From the NCBI RefSeq assembly GCF_000758725.1, contig NZ_CP009428.1, positions 4,588,001 to 4,652,000 on the forward strand: 64,000 nucleotides of DNA, given 5' to 3'. The stretch comes from Paenibacillus odorifer (GTDB lineage Bacteria; Bacillota; Bacilli; Paenibacillales; Paenibacillaceae). Position 1 is the stretch's first letter. Each line of letters opens with the position of its first letter. A program made the translations under genes and the position numbers. Below the pieces are notes generated by a model that was not told the DNA's origin, searched no databases, and saw only the letters and a list, made by a program, of their open reading frames with translations. Shown in pieces: positions 8,814 to 17,328 of the stretch.

Positions 8814-9843
8814 AATTAAGTTCCTCCGTCATAGCTACAAGCTGATTAAGCTTGGATAATGCCTTGCCTGAATCCACTACATCTTTTGCTCTCTCTACGC
8901 CTCCGGCCATGGTATCTGCCAGACCAGCAACATATATACAGGCTCCGGCGTTAGCAAGAACGATATCGCGATAAGGATTAATCTGCCCTTGAAGGACCGA
9001 GGTAATAATCGCCGCATTTTCAGCTACATCTCCACCCAGCACAGCTTCCAGTGGATGTCTGTTAAGACCTAATGCCTCTGGCGTTACCTCATACGTGGTT
9101 ACGGTGCCCTCTTTTAGCTCAGACACTAATGTAGGGGCCGAGATGCTGATTTCATCCAGACCATCCAAGCTGCTAACAACCATCGCACGCTTGGACCCCA
9201 GCTCCTTCAGTACATTAGCCACCGTCTCTGTCTTATTCCGATCATAAATCCCCAGCAGCTGACGGTCAGCACCCGCGGGATTCGTAAGCGGACCAAGCAT
9301 ATTAAAAATCGTCCGCACTCCAAGCTCTTTACGCGGTGCCGCCGCATGCCGCATCGAAGGATGATAGATTTGCGCGAATAAAAAACAAATGCCGATTCGA
9401 TCCAAGCATTCCCGAGCCTGATCCGCATTCAGATGAATGTTGACGCCCAAAGCTTCAAGTACATCTGCACTTCCTGCTCTACCGGAAGCTGAGCGGTTGC
9501 CATGTTTGGCAACTCGTACAGAAGCCGCTGATGAAATAATCGCTGAGGCGGTAGAAATATTAAACTTATGGATGCCGGAACCGCCCGTACCACATGTATC
9601 TAGCAGACGCGCTTTTTCAGTAAGGACAGGTGTGCCGAAACCTCTCATGGCTTCCGCAAACCCCGTAATTTCCTCCACGGTCTCTCCCTTAATCCGTAAA
9701 GCGGTCAGCAGTGATCCGATTTGCGCCTGAGAAGCATCTCCCAGCATGATTGCACCCATTATATCCCGTGCTTCTCCACGTGTCAGACTTTTGCCTTCGA
9801 TTAGTCCAGCGATTCCTGATTGTATCAATTTTGTTGCATCCAT
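8803..9843 (-). CDS. trpD: Anthranilate phosphoribosyltransferase
   Basis: TrpD transfers phosphoribose from PRPP to anthranilate. The 346-residue protein carries the PRPP-binding DTCGTGGSGIHKFNIST, the KHGNRSASGRAGSADVLE segment and the metal-binding DGLDEIS. I chose the ATG at 9843 because GGGAGG lies 9 nt before it. The ATG three codons upstream follows the GGAGG directly, and the next one further up has no ribosome site. Confidence 0.95.
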   Translation of the reverse strand: MDATKLIQSGIAGLIEGKSLTRGEARDIMGAIMLGDASQAQIGSLLTALRIKGETVEEITGFAEAMRGFGTPVLTEKARLLDTCGTGGSGIHKFNISTASAIISSAASVRVAKHGNRSASGRAGSADVLEALGVNIHLNADQARECLDRIGICFLFAQIYHPSMRHAAAPRKELGVRTIFNMLGPLTNPAGADRQLLGIYDRNKTETVANVLKELGSKRAMVVSSLDGLDEISISAPTLVSELKEGTVTTYEVTPEALGLNRHPLEAVLGGDVAENAAIITSVLQGQINPYRDIVLANAGACIYVAGLADTMAGGVERAKDVVDSGKALSKLNQLVAMTEELNYVS

Positions 9844-9884
9844 AATGTTCATCCTCCCAGCCTTAATGTAATCTTTTATATTAA

Positions 9885-11450
9885 TCAAACCACCTGTTCA
9901 GGGGTATATGTGTACATGTAATCTTGATTGATGACTTGTTTCTCTTTTATCTCGGGTGGGAACATAGCCTCTGCCATACGAATAGCTTTTAGCATGCCCT
10001 TCGCTTTATTCACCGTCTCTTCATACTCTTTCTCCGGAACCGAGTCCCAAACGATACCCGCCCCAGCCTGCACATATGCTCTGCCCTTACGGAAGATGAT
10101 TGTACGGATGGTGATACATGAATCCATATTTCCCGAGAATCCCAAATATCCAATCGCCCCCGCATAAGCACCACGGGCTTCTCGCTCCAATTCAGCAATA
10201 ATCTCCATTGCCCGTAGCTTAGGTGCTCCTGAGACAGTACCGGCTGGCAGACAGGAGAGAAAGGCATCAAAGAAATCTTTATCCTCGCTAAGCGTGCCTG
10301 ACACATTCGATACCATATGCATGACATGAGAGTATCTTTCAATTTCCATAAAGGAGTCGCATTTTACAGAACCAAATTTGGACACTCTTCCTAGATCATT
10401 ACGACCTAGATCAACTAGCATCAAATGCTCTGCACGTTCTTTTTCATCCTCCAGCAGCTCCGCGGCGTAAGCACGATCCGAAGCTTCACTTTCACCTCTT
10501 GGTCTTGTTCCGGCAATCGGCCGTGTCTCCACACGGTTTCCATCTACCTTTACGAGCGCTTCCGGTGAGGTTCCAACAATAATCTCTTCATCCATTTTCA
10601 AATAATACATATATGGAGATGGGTTAAGCGTCCTGAGCATCCGGTATACATGCAGTGGAGAAACCTCCGTTTCAATATGCAGGCGCTGCGACAACACCAC
10701 TTGAAAAATATCGCCAGCCCGAATGTATTCCTTCGCTTGTTCTACGTTGTTGATATATTGTTCTTTAGTCAGGTTGGAATGAATCTCACCCAGCTCAATA
10801 TCCTGCGGAATGCTGCGGCGGTTCACATTTTCCTTTGGCCCTTCCTTTTGCAGCTCTTCGGCCATATCCTCAAGCTTACGACTTAAGCTTTCGTAATTAG
10901 ATTTGATATCTGAGTCCGTATCACCGTCTTTAACATGCAGGTTGCCAACTAGGAGAATTTGTTGTTTCACATGATCAAAAACAATGATGCGATCACAGAA
11001 CATAAACCGGATATCATCCATTTGGAGATCATCTACTGGATGCTCAGGCAGCTTCTCATAATATTGCAGCAGATCATATCCAAAAAATCCGATAGCTCCT
11101 CCAGTAAATGGCGGCATCTCATCCAGCTTAGGGCTACGGTATGAACGAAGCAGTGCTTTAAGCTCCTCAATCGGCTTTCCATGCAGCTGTTTTTTCTTAC
11201 CGTCGATCTCTACGTTAATTGCACCCTTTTTTCCCGATATCATTAAAAAGGGATCGCTGCCGATGAACGAATACCGGGCCCATTGTTTGCCGCCCTCTAC
11301 ACTTTCTAGTAAGAACGCGCGGTCACGTTCAGCAAAACGTTGGAATAACCGGATAGGTGTTTCCATATCAGCCAGCAGCCGCTTCACAACAGGAATCAGA
11401 TTATAATCCTGCGACAGCTTTACCACCTCTTGAACACTCGGATTCGTCAT
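9885..11450 (-). CDS. trpE: Anthranilate synthase component I
   Basis: TrpE converts chorismate with ammonia or glutamine nitrogen to anthranilate, the first committed step to tryptophan. The 521-residue protein has the N-terminal feedback site motif FLLESVEGG and the catalytic C-terminal block (RPIAGTRPRG, DLGRNDLGRV, GTVSGAPKLRAMEII, QAGAGIVWDSVPEKEYEET). No glutaminase subunit (trpG) lies next to it. As in Bacillus, that subunit is presumably shared with folate synthesis elsewhere. GGGGG lies about 10 nt before the ATG. A long leader with a TRAP site precedes it. Confidence 0.96.
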   Translation of the reverse strand: MTNPSVQEVVKLSQDYNLIPVVKRLLADMETPIRLFQRFAERDRAFLLESVEGGKQWARYSFIGSDPFLMISGKKGAINVEIDGKKKQLHGKPIEELKALLRSYRSPKLDEMPPFTGGAIGFFGYDLLQYYEKLPEHPVDDLQMDDIRFMFCDRIIVFDHVKQQILLVGNLHVKDGDTDSDIKSNYESLSRKLEDMAEELQKEGPKENVNRRSIPQDIELGEIHSNLTKEQYINNVEQAKEYIRAGDIFQVVLSQRLHIETEVSPLHVYRMLRTLNPSPYMYYLKMDEEIIVGTSPEALVKVDGNRVETRPIAGTRPRGESEASDRAYAAELLEDEKERAEHLMLVDLGRNDLGRVSKFGSVKCDSFMEIERYSHVMHMVSNVSGTLSEDKDFFDAFLSCLPAGTVSGAPKLRAMEIIAELEREARGAYAGAIGYLGFSGNMDSCITIRTIIFRKGRAYVQAGAGIVWDSVPEKEYEETVNKAKGMLKAIRMAEAMFPPEIKEKQVINQDYMYTYTPEQVV

Positions 11451-11492
11451 TTTCAGATGCCCCCTTAGTTATATAAATCTTTCCGAAACACA

Positions 11493-11521
11493 GAAAAACC
11501 CTCTACCAAAGTAGAGGGTTT
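11493..11521 (-). terminator. Intrinsic terminator (attenuator) in the trp leader
   Basis: AACCCTCTAC and GTAGAGGGTT form a 10-bp stem with a short loop, followed on the minus strand by a run of five T. It ends about 43 bp before the trpE start, with no gene between it and the TRAP site. This position fits an attenuator controlled by the leader. Confidence 0.8.
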
Positions 11522-11715
11522 GTGTAAGTAAGTATATGTTTTTGAGCAATGATCAGCATCGTTATGTTGTGCCTACAGACTTATCTCTAAATAAGATACA
11601 TCACGGATGTGAAATAACACTCCAGTACATATCAAAATAAAGACTCTGCGTACACAAAAACTGCTAATCAGGCATAAACGTCTTCAGCGTCCTTATAAGG
11701 ACGGTAAGCGTATAT

Positions 11716-11765
11716 GCGTGAAATATAAGAATGTATAGAACAAAGCTTATACTTTCTTATATTCG
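11716..11765 (-). promoter_or_regulatory. Long AT-rich hairpin in the trp leader
   Basis: On the minus strand AATATAAGAA and GTATA pair with TATAC and TTCTTATATT around a ten-base loop, closed by GCG/CGC. This gives an RNA stem of nearly 20 bp that begins 15 nt after the last TRAP triplet. No T-run follows, so it is not a terminator. It may separate TRAP binding from downstream folding or stabilise the leader. Confidence 0.6.
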
Positions 11766-11780
11766 CAAAAATTTCTTGCA

Positions 11781-11833
11781 CTCTGCTCAACTATACTCAT
11801 CTCAACTCAACTAAACTCTTCTATACTCGGCTA
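11781..11833 (-). promoter_or_regulatory. TRAP (MtrB) binding site in the trp leader
   Basis: The minus strand contains eleven consecutive (G/T)AG triplets, each separated by exactly two bases. In order of transcription they are TAG, GAG, TAG, GAG, TAG, GAG, GAG, GAG, TAG, GAG and GAG, and the spacers are mostly T and A. This is the known target architecture of the 11-subunit TRAP ring, which binds one triplet per subunit when loaded with tryptophan. The gene for TRAP is at 22033-22281. Confidence 0.92.
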
Positions 11834-11839
11834 ATTACA

Positions 11840-11869
11840 CTATACATGATGACAAGGGTCATTGACAAC
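11840..11869 (-). promoter_or_regulatory. Probable trp promoter
   Basis: On the minus strand TTGTCA and TATAGT are about 18 bp apart, just upstream of the TRAP triplets and downstream of the aroH stop. Initiation from here would place the first triplet at or within a few bases of the transcript 5' end. Expression may also come by read-through from aroH. Confidence 0.5.
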
Positions 11870-11882
11870 CCACAACTCAAAT

Positions 11883-12257
11883 TTAAGACTTACTCTGCGA
11901 CAAATCCGGACGAAGCTTCTGAGCTTCATTCAGATATACATGGCGGATCTCACGCTGTGATTTATCCGTATTAAACTGCACCATTAACCGAATACACATC
12001 GGCAGACTGCCTTTAACAGGGATCTCCGTTGAACACATAAGTGGCACCATTTCCCAGCCCTCAATCTCACGAATGGCTCTTGCCGGAAAAGTAGCATCCA
12101 GATCATTGGTCATCGTAATCCATACATTGCTAATATCCTCAGCTATAACATCATTACGTTCTACGATCTCCCGCAGCAGCACAACGGTTTCACGCAAAAT
12201 CTCTGTTTCTTCGTTATTAATCACGGTAGTTGCTCCGCGAATCCCTCGATTTACCAC
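11883..12257 (-). CDS. aroH: Chorismate mutase, AroH type
   Basis: This monofunctional mutase turns chorismate into prephenate, the branch to Phe and Tyr. The 124-residue length and the segments VNRGIRGATTV, the WITMTNDLDATFPARAIR strand and the C-terminal RHVYLNEAQKLRPDL are those of the trimeric AroH family of bacilli, not the all-helical AroQ type. The start overlaps aroB by 7 nt. Confidence 0.95.
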   Translation of the reverse strand: MVNRGIRGATTVINNEETEILRETVVLLREIVERNDVIAEDISNVWITMTNDLDATFPARAIREIEGWEMVPLMCSTEIPVKGSLPMCIRLMVQFNTDKSQREIRHVYLNEAQKLRPDLSQSKS

Positions 12258-13354
12258 GGTTTCCCCTCCTTTTTAAGCTCTGCGAGAACCTCTCGCACAA
12301 GCGATTCCTGTACATCGTTTACAATGCTTACGGCTCCTATGGCATCAGGCACAATAAAAGTCATTCTGCCTTCTTTGAATTTCTTATCATGCATCATTGC
12401 TTCCATTAGCTCCTCTTCATCATATTCAGAAGGAAGCTGTATAGGCAATGAAAGTGCAGATAACATAGATACTGTATCCTCATAAATGGATCGATCATGT
12501 CCAAGCTTTACAGCCAGTAGCGCCGAACCCGCCATACCAATCGCAATCGCTTCACCGTGCAAAAATACGCCATATCCGCCAACCGCTTCAATAGCATGTC
12601 CGATCGTATGTCCTAAATTCAGAATCGCCCGAAGTCCATGCTCACGTTCATCGTTCGCTACGACATGAGCCTTGATTGCACAACCGCGCTCAAGGGCATA
12701 GCCGAGTGCTTCAGCATTCAGAGCAAGCAGCTCATCAGCATGTTCACGGCACCAATATGCGAATTCTTTGTCCATAATCAGACCATGCTTCACTACTTCA
12801 GCCAGGCCAGAAGAGACTTGGCGTGGCGGAAGCGTGCGAAGGGTATCCAAATCGTAAAGCACCAGCGAAGGTTGATAGAACGCACCAACCATATTTTTGG
12901 CTAGTGGATGATTGACAGCCACTTTGCCGCCTACGCTGCTGTCATGGGCTAGAATCGTCGTTGGAATTTGTAGAAATCCTATTCCGCGCATGTAGGTAGC
13001 TGCTACAAAACCAGCTAAATCACCAACAACCCCGCCACCTAAAGCCAACACCGCTGAGTTGCGATCCAGTCCCGCTTGAATCGCGGTCGTCATAACCTCT
13101 TCATACACGGTTAATGATTTGGATGCTTCCCCTGCCGGCATAATGTGGCTGACTACGGTATAGCCTTGCTGACGTAGAGCTTCTTCAAGCGACGGTAAAT
13201 ACAGTGGAGCTACTTCACTATCACTCACAACCAGTATTGGGCTGCGAGTGGACAGTCCAGCCTCAGCACAGTACTGGCCAATGTTCTGCAGCAGACCACT
13301 ACCGATGTGAATTGGATAAGAACGATCTCCTAAATCTACATTGATCGTACGCAT
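12251..13354 (-). CDS. aroB: 3-Dehydroquinate synthase
   Basis: AroB cyclises DAHP to 3-dehydroquinate, using NAD and zinc, in the shikimate pathway. The 367-residue protein shows the NAD-binding GGGVVGDLAGFVAATYMRG, the DSSVGGKVAVNH segment with the active-site Lys, and zinc ligands in LNLGHTIGHAIE and FLHGEAIAIGM. It sits between aroC and aroH with only 2 nt to aroC. Confidence 0.97.
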   Translation of the reverse strand: MRTINVDLGDRSYPIHIGSGLLQNIGQYCAEAGLSTRSPILVVSDSEVAPLYLPSLEEALRQQGYTVVSHIMPAGEASKSLTVYEEVMTTAIQAGLDRNSAVLALGGGVVGDLAGFVAATYMRGIGFLQIPTTILAHDSSVGGKVAVNHPLAKNMVGAFYQPSLVLYDLDTLRTLPPRQVSSGLAEVVKHGLIMDKEFAYWCREHADELLALNAEALGYALERGCAIKAHVVANDEREHGLRAILNLGHTIGHAIEAVGGYGVFLHGEAIAIGMAGSALLAVKLGHDRSIYEDTVSMLSALSLPIQLPSEYDEEELMEAMMHDKKFKEGRMTFIVPDAIGAVSIVNDVQESLVREVLAELKKEGKPW

Positions 13355-13356
13355 GA

Positions 13357-14526
13357 TTAATAACTCTCCAATTGTGCAAGATAGTTTTCATAGTTCGCTT
13401 TAATTTCTTCGAGAGAATCCCCGCCGAATTTATCAAGAAAAGCTTTGGCAACTTCCCATGCCACTACGCTTTCCAGAACCACACATGCCGCTGGAACTGC
13501 ACATGCATCCGAACGTTCTACTTGAGCTGTAAAAGGTTCTTTCGTATCGATATCTACACTTTGAAGTGGCTTATACAAGGTAGGAATAGGCTTCATAACA
13601 CCACGAACCACTATCGGCATACCATTCGTCATCCCGCCTTCAAAACCGCCTAAACGATTGCTTGCGCGATAGTATCCTTTAGAAGCTTCATACATAATTT
13701 CATCATGGACTTGCGATCCACGCAATTTACCTGCTTCAAACCCAATGCCGATTTCAACGCCTTTGAAGGCATTAATCGACATCACTGCCCCAGCGATCGC
13801 CCCGTCCAGCTTCCGGTCTGACTGTACATAGCTGCCAAGTCCGATGGGCAGTCCTTCGACGATACATTCAACGATTCCACCGATGGAGTCGCCCTCTTCC
13901 TTGATTTGATCTATGTAAGCCTCCATTTTCTGTTCCGTTTCTTTGTCGACAACTCTGACAGAGGACTGTTCTGTGCGTTCAATCAGCTCATCGATAGGCA
14001 GATCATTAGCAGGTGCCTCAATTTCACCAATACGAATGACTTGACCTGCTACTTTCACACCAAAAGCTGCCAGCAGCTGTCTGGCTACAGCGCCACATGC
14101 AACTCTGGCTGCTGTTTCGCGGGCACTGGAGCGCTCCAGAACATTGCGAAGATCCGTATGATTGTACTTCAATCCACCATTCAAATCTGCATGTCCAGGA
14201 CGCGGCCGATTTACCCGGCGTTTTTCTTCATCACTGCCTGGAATAGGTTCAATATTCATTATGTTCTTCCAGTGAGTCCAATCCTTGTTCTCTACTACCA
14301 AGGCTACCGGAGCACCTGTAGTATAGCCGTGACGTACTCCACCGACTATTTGTGCCGTATCTTTCTCAATCTGCATGCGGCGTCCACGTCCGTATCCCTT
14401 TTGTCGACGATGCAATTGAAAGTTAAGCTCTTCAAAATCCAAAGTTAAATTACTTGGCAATCCCTCAATAATAGCCGTTAGCTGGGGGCCGTGCGTTTCC
14501 CCCGCTGTTAAATAGCGTAAACTCAT
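13357..14526 (-). CDS. aroC: Chorismate synthase
   Basis: AroC makes chorismate from EPSP with reduced FMN. The 389-residue sequence starts with the signature [20 protein letters not shown] and continues with [25 protein letters not shown] and [18 protein letters not shown]. It begins the aroCBH-trp gene set: 66 bp or more without a gene separate it from the short unit upstream, and a terminator stands at 14655-14696. Confidence 0.97.
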   Translation of the reverse strand: MSLRYLTAGETHGPQLTAIIEGLPSNLTLDFEELNFQLHRRQKGYGRGRRMQIEKDTAQIVGGVRHGYTTGAPVALVVENKDWTHWKNIMNIEPIPGSDEEKRRVNRPRPGHADLNGGLKYNHTDLRNVLERSSARETAARVACGAVARQLLAAFGVKVAGQVIRIGEIEAPANDLPIDELIERTEQSSVRVVDKETEQKMEAYIDQIKEEGDSIGGIVECIVEGLPIGLGSYVQSDRKLDGAIAGAVMSINAFKGVEIGIGFEAGKLRGSQVHDEIMYEASKGYYRASNRLGGFEGGMTNGMPIVVRGVMKPIPTLYKPLQSVDIDTKEPFTAQVERSDACAVPAACVVLESVVAWEVAKAFLDKFGGDSLEEIKANYENYLAQLESY

Positions 14527-14654
14527 GATGTCTTCCCCCTTTTATACTTTTAAACTGTAAACCGCTAAAATCCTATGATCTTTGCTCATTATAGTATAGG
14601 GAATCCGCTTTGACAAGAAAGGGCTCTCCCTAGAAACACTCTATGTATATCGAA

Positions 14655-14696
14655 ATAAAAAGCGCCATCCATACCCTTAAGAGTATGAATGGCGCT
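14655..14696 (-). terminator. Terminator after the small gene upstream of aroC
   Basis: AGCGCCAT...ATGGCGCT with an inner CATACYCTTAAGRGTATG extension forms a long near-perfect stem. On the minus strand it is followed by TTTTTATTT. It lies 22 bp after the stop of the small gene at 14719. Confidence 0.85.
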
Positions 14697-14718
14697 CCTC
14701 GGCTGGGTCCTCAGCTTG

Positions 14719-14880
14719 TTAGCTGCCGAGCCGCTGACTTGGTGGAGGGAATGTAGACTTACGCTCTTCCAGCTGCAGAAGGCGCTCCAATTGCATTTCT
14801 TCCACACCGAGAATTTGCCCGCACTCACGAACGGTGATAAAGCCTCGTTTGTACGCGGCAATGACCTTGCTTTTGTCCAT
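14719..14880 (-). CDS. Small conserved-looking protein, possible helix-turn-helix
   Basis: The start at 14880 gives 53 residues, beginning MDKSKVIAAYKRGFITVREC, with AAGGAAAG about 8 nt before it. The body (AYKRGFITVRECGQILGVEE) reads like a short helix-turn-helix of the kind that follows an alternating recruitment motif, and a Leu-rich helix (MQLERLLQLEERK) comes after. I do not recognise a named family. Its own terminator supports it as a real gene. Confidence 0.6.
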   Translation of the reverse strand: MDKSKVIAAYKRGFITVRECGQILGVEEMQLERLLQLEERKSTFPPPSQRLGS

Positions 14881-14985
14881 CGGTTTAACTTTCCTTTCAC
14901 TTAGCGTACAGATTCTACTATCCAGTATCACTGAACTTTTGCGAAAGTATACCTTTGAAGTTAATGGCGAAGGAGCAAAAAATAT

Positions 14986-15789
14986 TTATTTTTTACGATA
15001 GAAAAAAGTTTCCGTCGATTCAAAACCGTATTGAGCCGGTGTAAAGATTTGCTCTGTGCTACCCACAAACAAATAACCACCCGGACGTAAGCTAGCCGAA
15101 AACTTATGATAGAGCTTGTTCTTCGCCTCTTCAGTAAAATAGATCATTACATTGCGACAAATAATAAGATCAAAACCTTCGTCGAACTTGTCCAAGAGCA
15201 GATTCTGTTTGCGGAAATCTATGTTTTTCTTAAGTGAATCGCTGACCTTGAAAACAGGGCCTTCCGGTGTAAAGTAACGTGCTGCCACGTCTTTCGGCAC
15301 ATCCTTTAAAGAACGTTCCAAATAAAGACCTTGCTTTGCTTTAGATAAAGCGCCATCATCAATGTCAGTGGCAAGAATGCCTGTCTGCGCCAATATATTC
15401 TTGTCCGACAAAATCATAGCCAGCGTGTAAGGCTCTTCGCCAGTGGAACACGCCGCGCTCCACAGCTTTAATTTGCGGCCTGACTGCTGGAGGTCAGGAA
15501 GGATAATATCCCGCAAAACTTCCCAGCGATTCGGATTCCGCCAGAACTCAGAGACATTGATCGTCATTCGATCTAAAAATTCATAAAATAAGTCCTTATT
15601 TTTCATCATCGCTGCAAAAAAATCACTGAAGGTATGATACCCATTCTTCATCCGAAGAGTCGTCAAACGCCGCTTCATCTGCGCTTCTTTATATTGAGCC
15701 AGATCAATTCCGGTGCTTTGTTTAACGTTGTGAATAAATCCGCTATAATCCGGATCTGTTGTTAATGCTGCAACATTACGATCAGACAT
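14986..15789 (-). CDS. cheR: Chemotaxis protein methyltransferase
   Basis: CheR methylates glutamates of chemoreceptors using S-adenosylmethionine, setting adaptation. The 267-residue protein has the N-terminal all-helical domain (FIHNVKQSTGIDLAQYKEAQMKRR) and the SAM-binding core (LKLWSAACSTGEEPYTLAM, ATDIDD, FDLIICRNVMIYF, VGSTE). It lies between ndk and the aro genes as in B. subtilis. A chemoreceptor is encoded at 46151-47401, but no other che genes are present. Confidence 0.95.
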   Translation of the reverse strand: MSDRNVAALTTDPDYSGFIHNVKQSTGIDLAQYKEAQMKRRLTTLRMKNGYHTFSDFFAAMMKNKDLFYEFLDRMTINVSEFWRNPNRWEVLRDIILPDLQQSGRKLKLWSAACSTGEEPYTLAMILSDKNILAQTGILATDIDDGALSKAKQGLYLERSLKDVPKDVAARYFTPEGPVFKVSDSLKKNIDFRKQNLLLDKFDEGFDLIICRNVMIYFTEEAKNKLYHKFSASLRPGGYLFVGSTEQIFTPAQYGFESTETFFYRKK

Positions 15790-15816
15790 GTTAATCCCCT
15801 GCCTCCCACCTGGACC

Positions 15817-16260
15817 TTACATCCAGACTGCGATGTCTTTGTTATACTGATTCAGTTCATCTGGAGCAAAGAAATTAGCAATTTCCCGTTCTGCACTTTC
15901 AGGCGAGTCTGATCCATGAATTAGATTAAGTGGTGTATGGCTGGCAAAGTCGCCACGAATCGTGCCTGGCAGAGCTTCTCCAACTTTTGTCTTGCCTATG
16001 AGTGTCCGGGATAACGTAACAACATCATCGCCTTCCCATACCATTGCAAACACTGGACCTGAAGTGATGAAAGAGACCAGCTCCGAAAAAAAGTCTTTGC
16101 CTGCATGCTCAGCATAATGTCTTTTCGCTTGATCCTCACTAACTGTAATCAGCTTAGCAGCGACCAATTTAAACCCCTTATCCTCAAAGCGGGTAACAAT
16201 ACGCCCTATTAATCCACGTTGAACTCCATCAGGCTTGACCATCAGATACGTCTTTTCCAT
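15817..16260 (-). CDS. ndk: Nucleoside diphosphate kinase
   Basis: Ndk balances nucleoside triphosphates through a phosphohistidine. The sequence has [17 protein letters not shown] at the start and the active-site region [15 protein letters not shown] with the catalytic His. The start at 16260 gives 147 residues, the family norm, and has GGAGAG 7 nt upstream. A start at 16275 would add five residues. Confidence 0.95.
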   Translation of the reverse strand: MEKTYLMVKPDGVQRGLIGRIVTRFEDKGFKLVAAKLITVSEDQAKRHYAEHAGKDFFSELVSFITSGPVFAMVWEGDDVVTLSRTLIGKTKVGEALPGTIRGDFASHTPLNLIHGSDSPESAEREIANFFAPDELNQYNKDIAVWM

Positions 16261-16359
16261 AGAAGCACTCTCCATTTTCCCATTTGAAGGGTTGTTTTGA
16301 CGCTATCTTAACAGAAACATTGCTTTCTGGAAACGTTTAATTTCAATCTCACCAGAAGA

Positions 16360-17328
16360 TCAATAACTTCTTCCTGTTATAAAATAAGCAATATCACGCA
16401 GATTGCGCTTAGTCTTATTATTAGGCAATTGTTCCAGCGCCGCCAGCGCCTTGTCAATATAACGTGAAGCGAGCTCCTCAGAGCGGGCGATTCCGTCTCC
16501 GGAAAGTATAAGATCAATCGCACGTCCTACCGTGCTATGGCCCTCACGTATAGACTTCAGCTCCTCAAGCAATGACTCGCGCAGCCGCTCATCCTCAAGA
16601 CTATAAATCACTGGAAGTGTAATGTTTCCTTGACGCATATCACTGCCCGGAGGTTTACCGATCTGTTTCTCTGTGCCTGAGAGATCCAGTAAATCATCAC
16701 GAATCTGGAACGCCATACCCACGTTATATCCATAATTATAAAGCAGGCGAGCTACTTCTGGATCTGCCTCAGCAGCAAGTGCGCCGAGTTGGCAGCTAAC
16801 TGCAATCAGCAGGGCTGTTTTGCGGCGGATACGCCGTAGATAATGACGTACACTTTGCTCACTGTTGAAAAAGTCACGAATCTGCTCCATCTCTCCGATC
16901 GACATTTCGATCATCGCCTTAGACAGAATTTGATGAATTCGTGGATTCTTCAGCTCCGTAGTCATAACCAGCGCTTTTGCATATATGTAGTCACCAGTGT
17001 ACATGGCAATTTTATCGCCCCATTTTGCTTTCACGGTGAGTTCACCACGGCGCAATTCTGCATCGTCGATCACATCATCATGGACCAGTGAAGCGCTATG
17101 GATCAACTCTAACGGTATCGCCACCCGTTTCAGCTTTTCCAGATCATACTTACCGAATTTCCCGCCCATCAGGACAAATACGGGACGTAATCTTTTGCCG
17201 CCTGCCTTTAATAAATGCAGGGAGGTTTCTGTAAGCAGATCGTCATCCCCCTGTACACTACGGTACAGCTCTTTTTCAATCTGATCCATATCTCTGTTCA
17301 GTAATCCGAATATTTGCAGTCGTTTCAT
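16360..17328 (-). CDS. hepT: Heptaprenyl diphosphate synthase component II
   Basis: This is the catalytic subunit of a two-part trans-prenyltransferase that makes the menaquinone side chain. The 322-residue protein has the first Asp-rich motif in SLVHDDVIDDAELRRG, the second in QIRDDLLDLSG, and GGKRLRP for pyrophosphate binding. Its partner (component I) is encoded at 20413, and the two are separated here by four menaquinone-related genes. It overlaps mqnA by 4 nt. Confidence 0.93.
   Translation of the reverse strand: MKRLQIFGLLNRDMDQIEKELYRSVQGDDDLLTETSLHLLKAGGKRLRPVFVLMGGKFGKYDLEKLKRVAIPLELIHSASLVHDDVIDDAELRRGELTVKAKWGDKIAMYTGDYIYAKALVMTTELKNPRIHQILSKAMIEMSIGEMEQIRDFFNSEQSVRHYLRRIRRKTALLIAVSCQLGALAAEADPEVARLLYNYGYNVGMAFQIRDDLLDLSGTEKQIGKPPGSDMRQGNITLPVIYSLEDERLRESLLEELKSIREGHSTVGRAIDLILSGDGIARSEELASRYIDKALAALEQLPNNKTKRNLRDIAYFITGRSY

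Noticed and set aside
11460-11880. T-box or leader-peptide control of trpE
   Set aside because: No AGGGTGGNACC sequence and no short frame rich in Trp codons were seen. The TRAP triplets explain the leader better.
13906-14448. 180-codon plus-strand frame
   Set aside because: It is antisense to aroC, which has all chorismate synthase motifs. There is no ribosome site.
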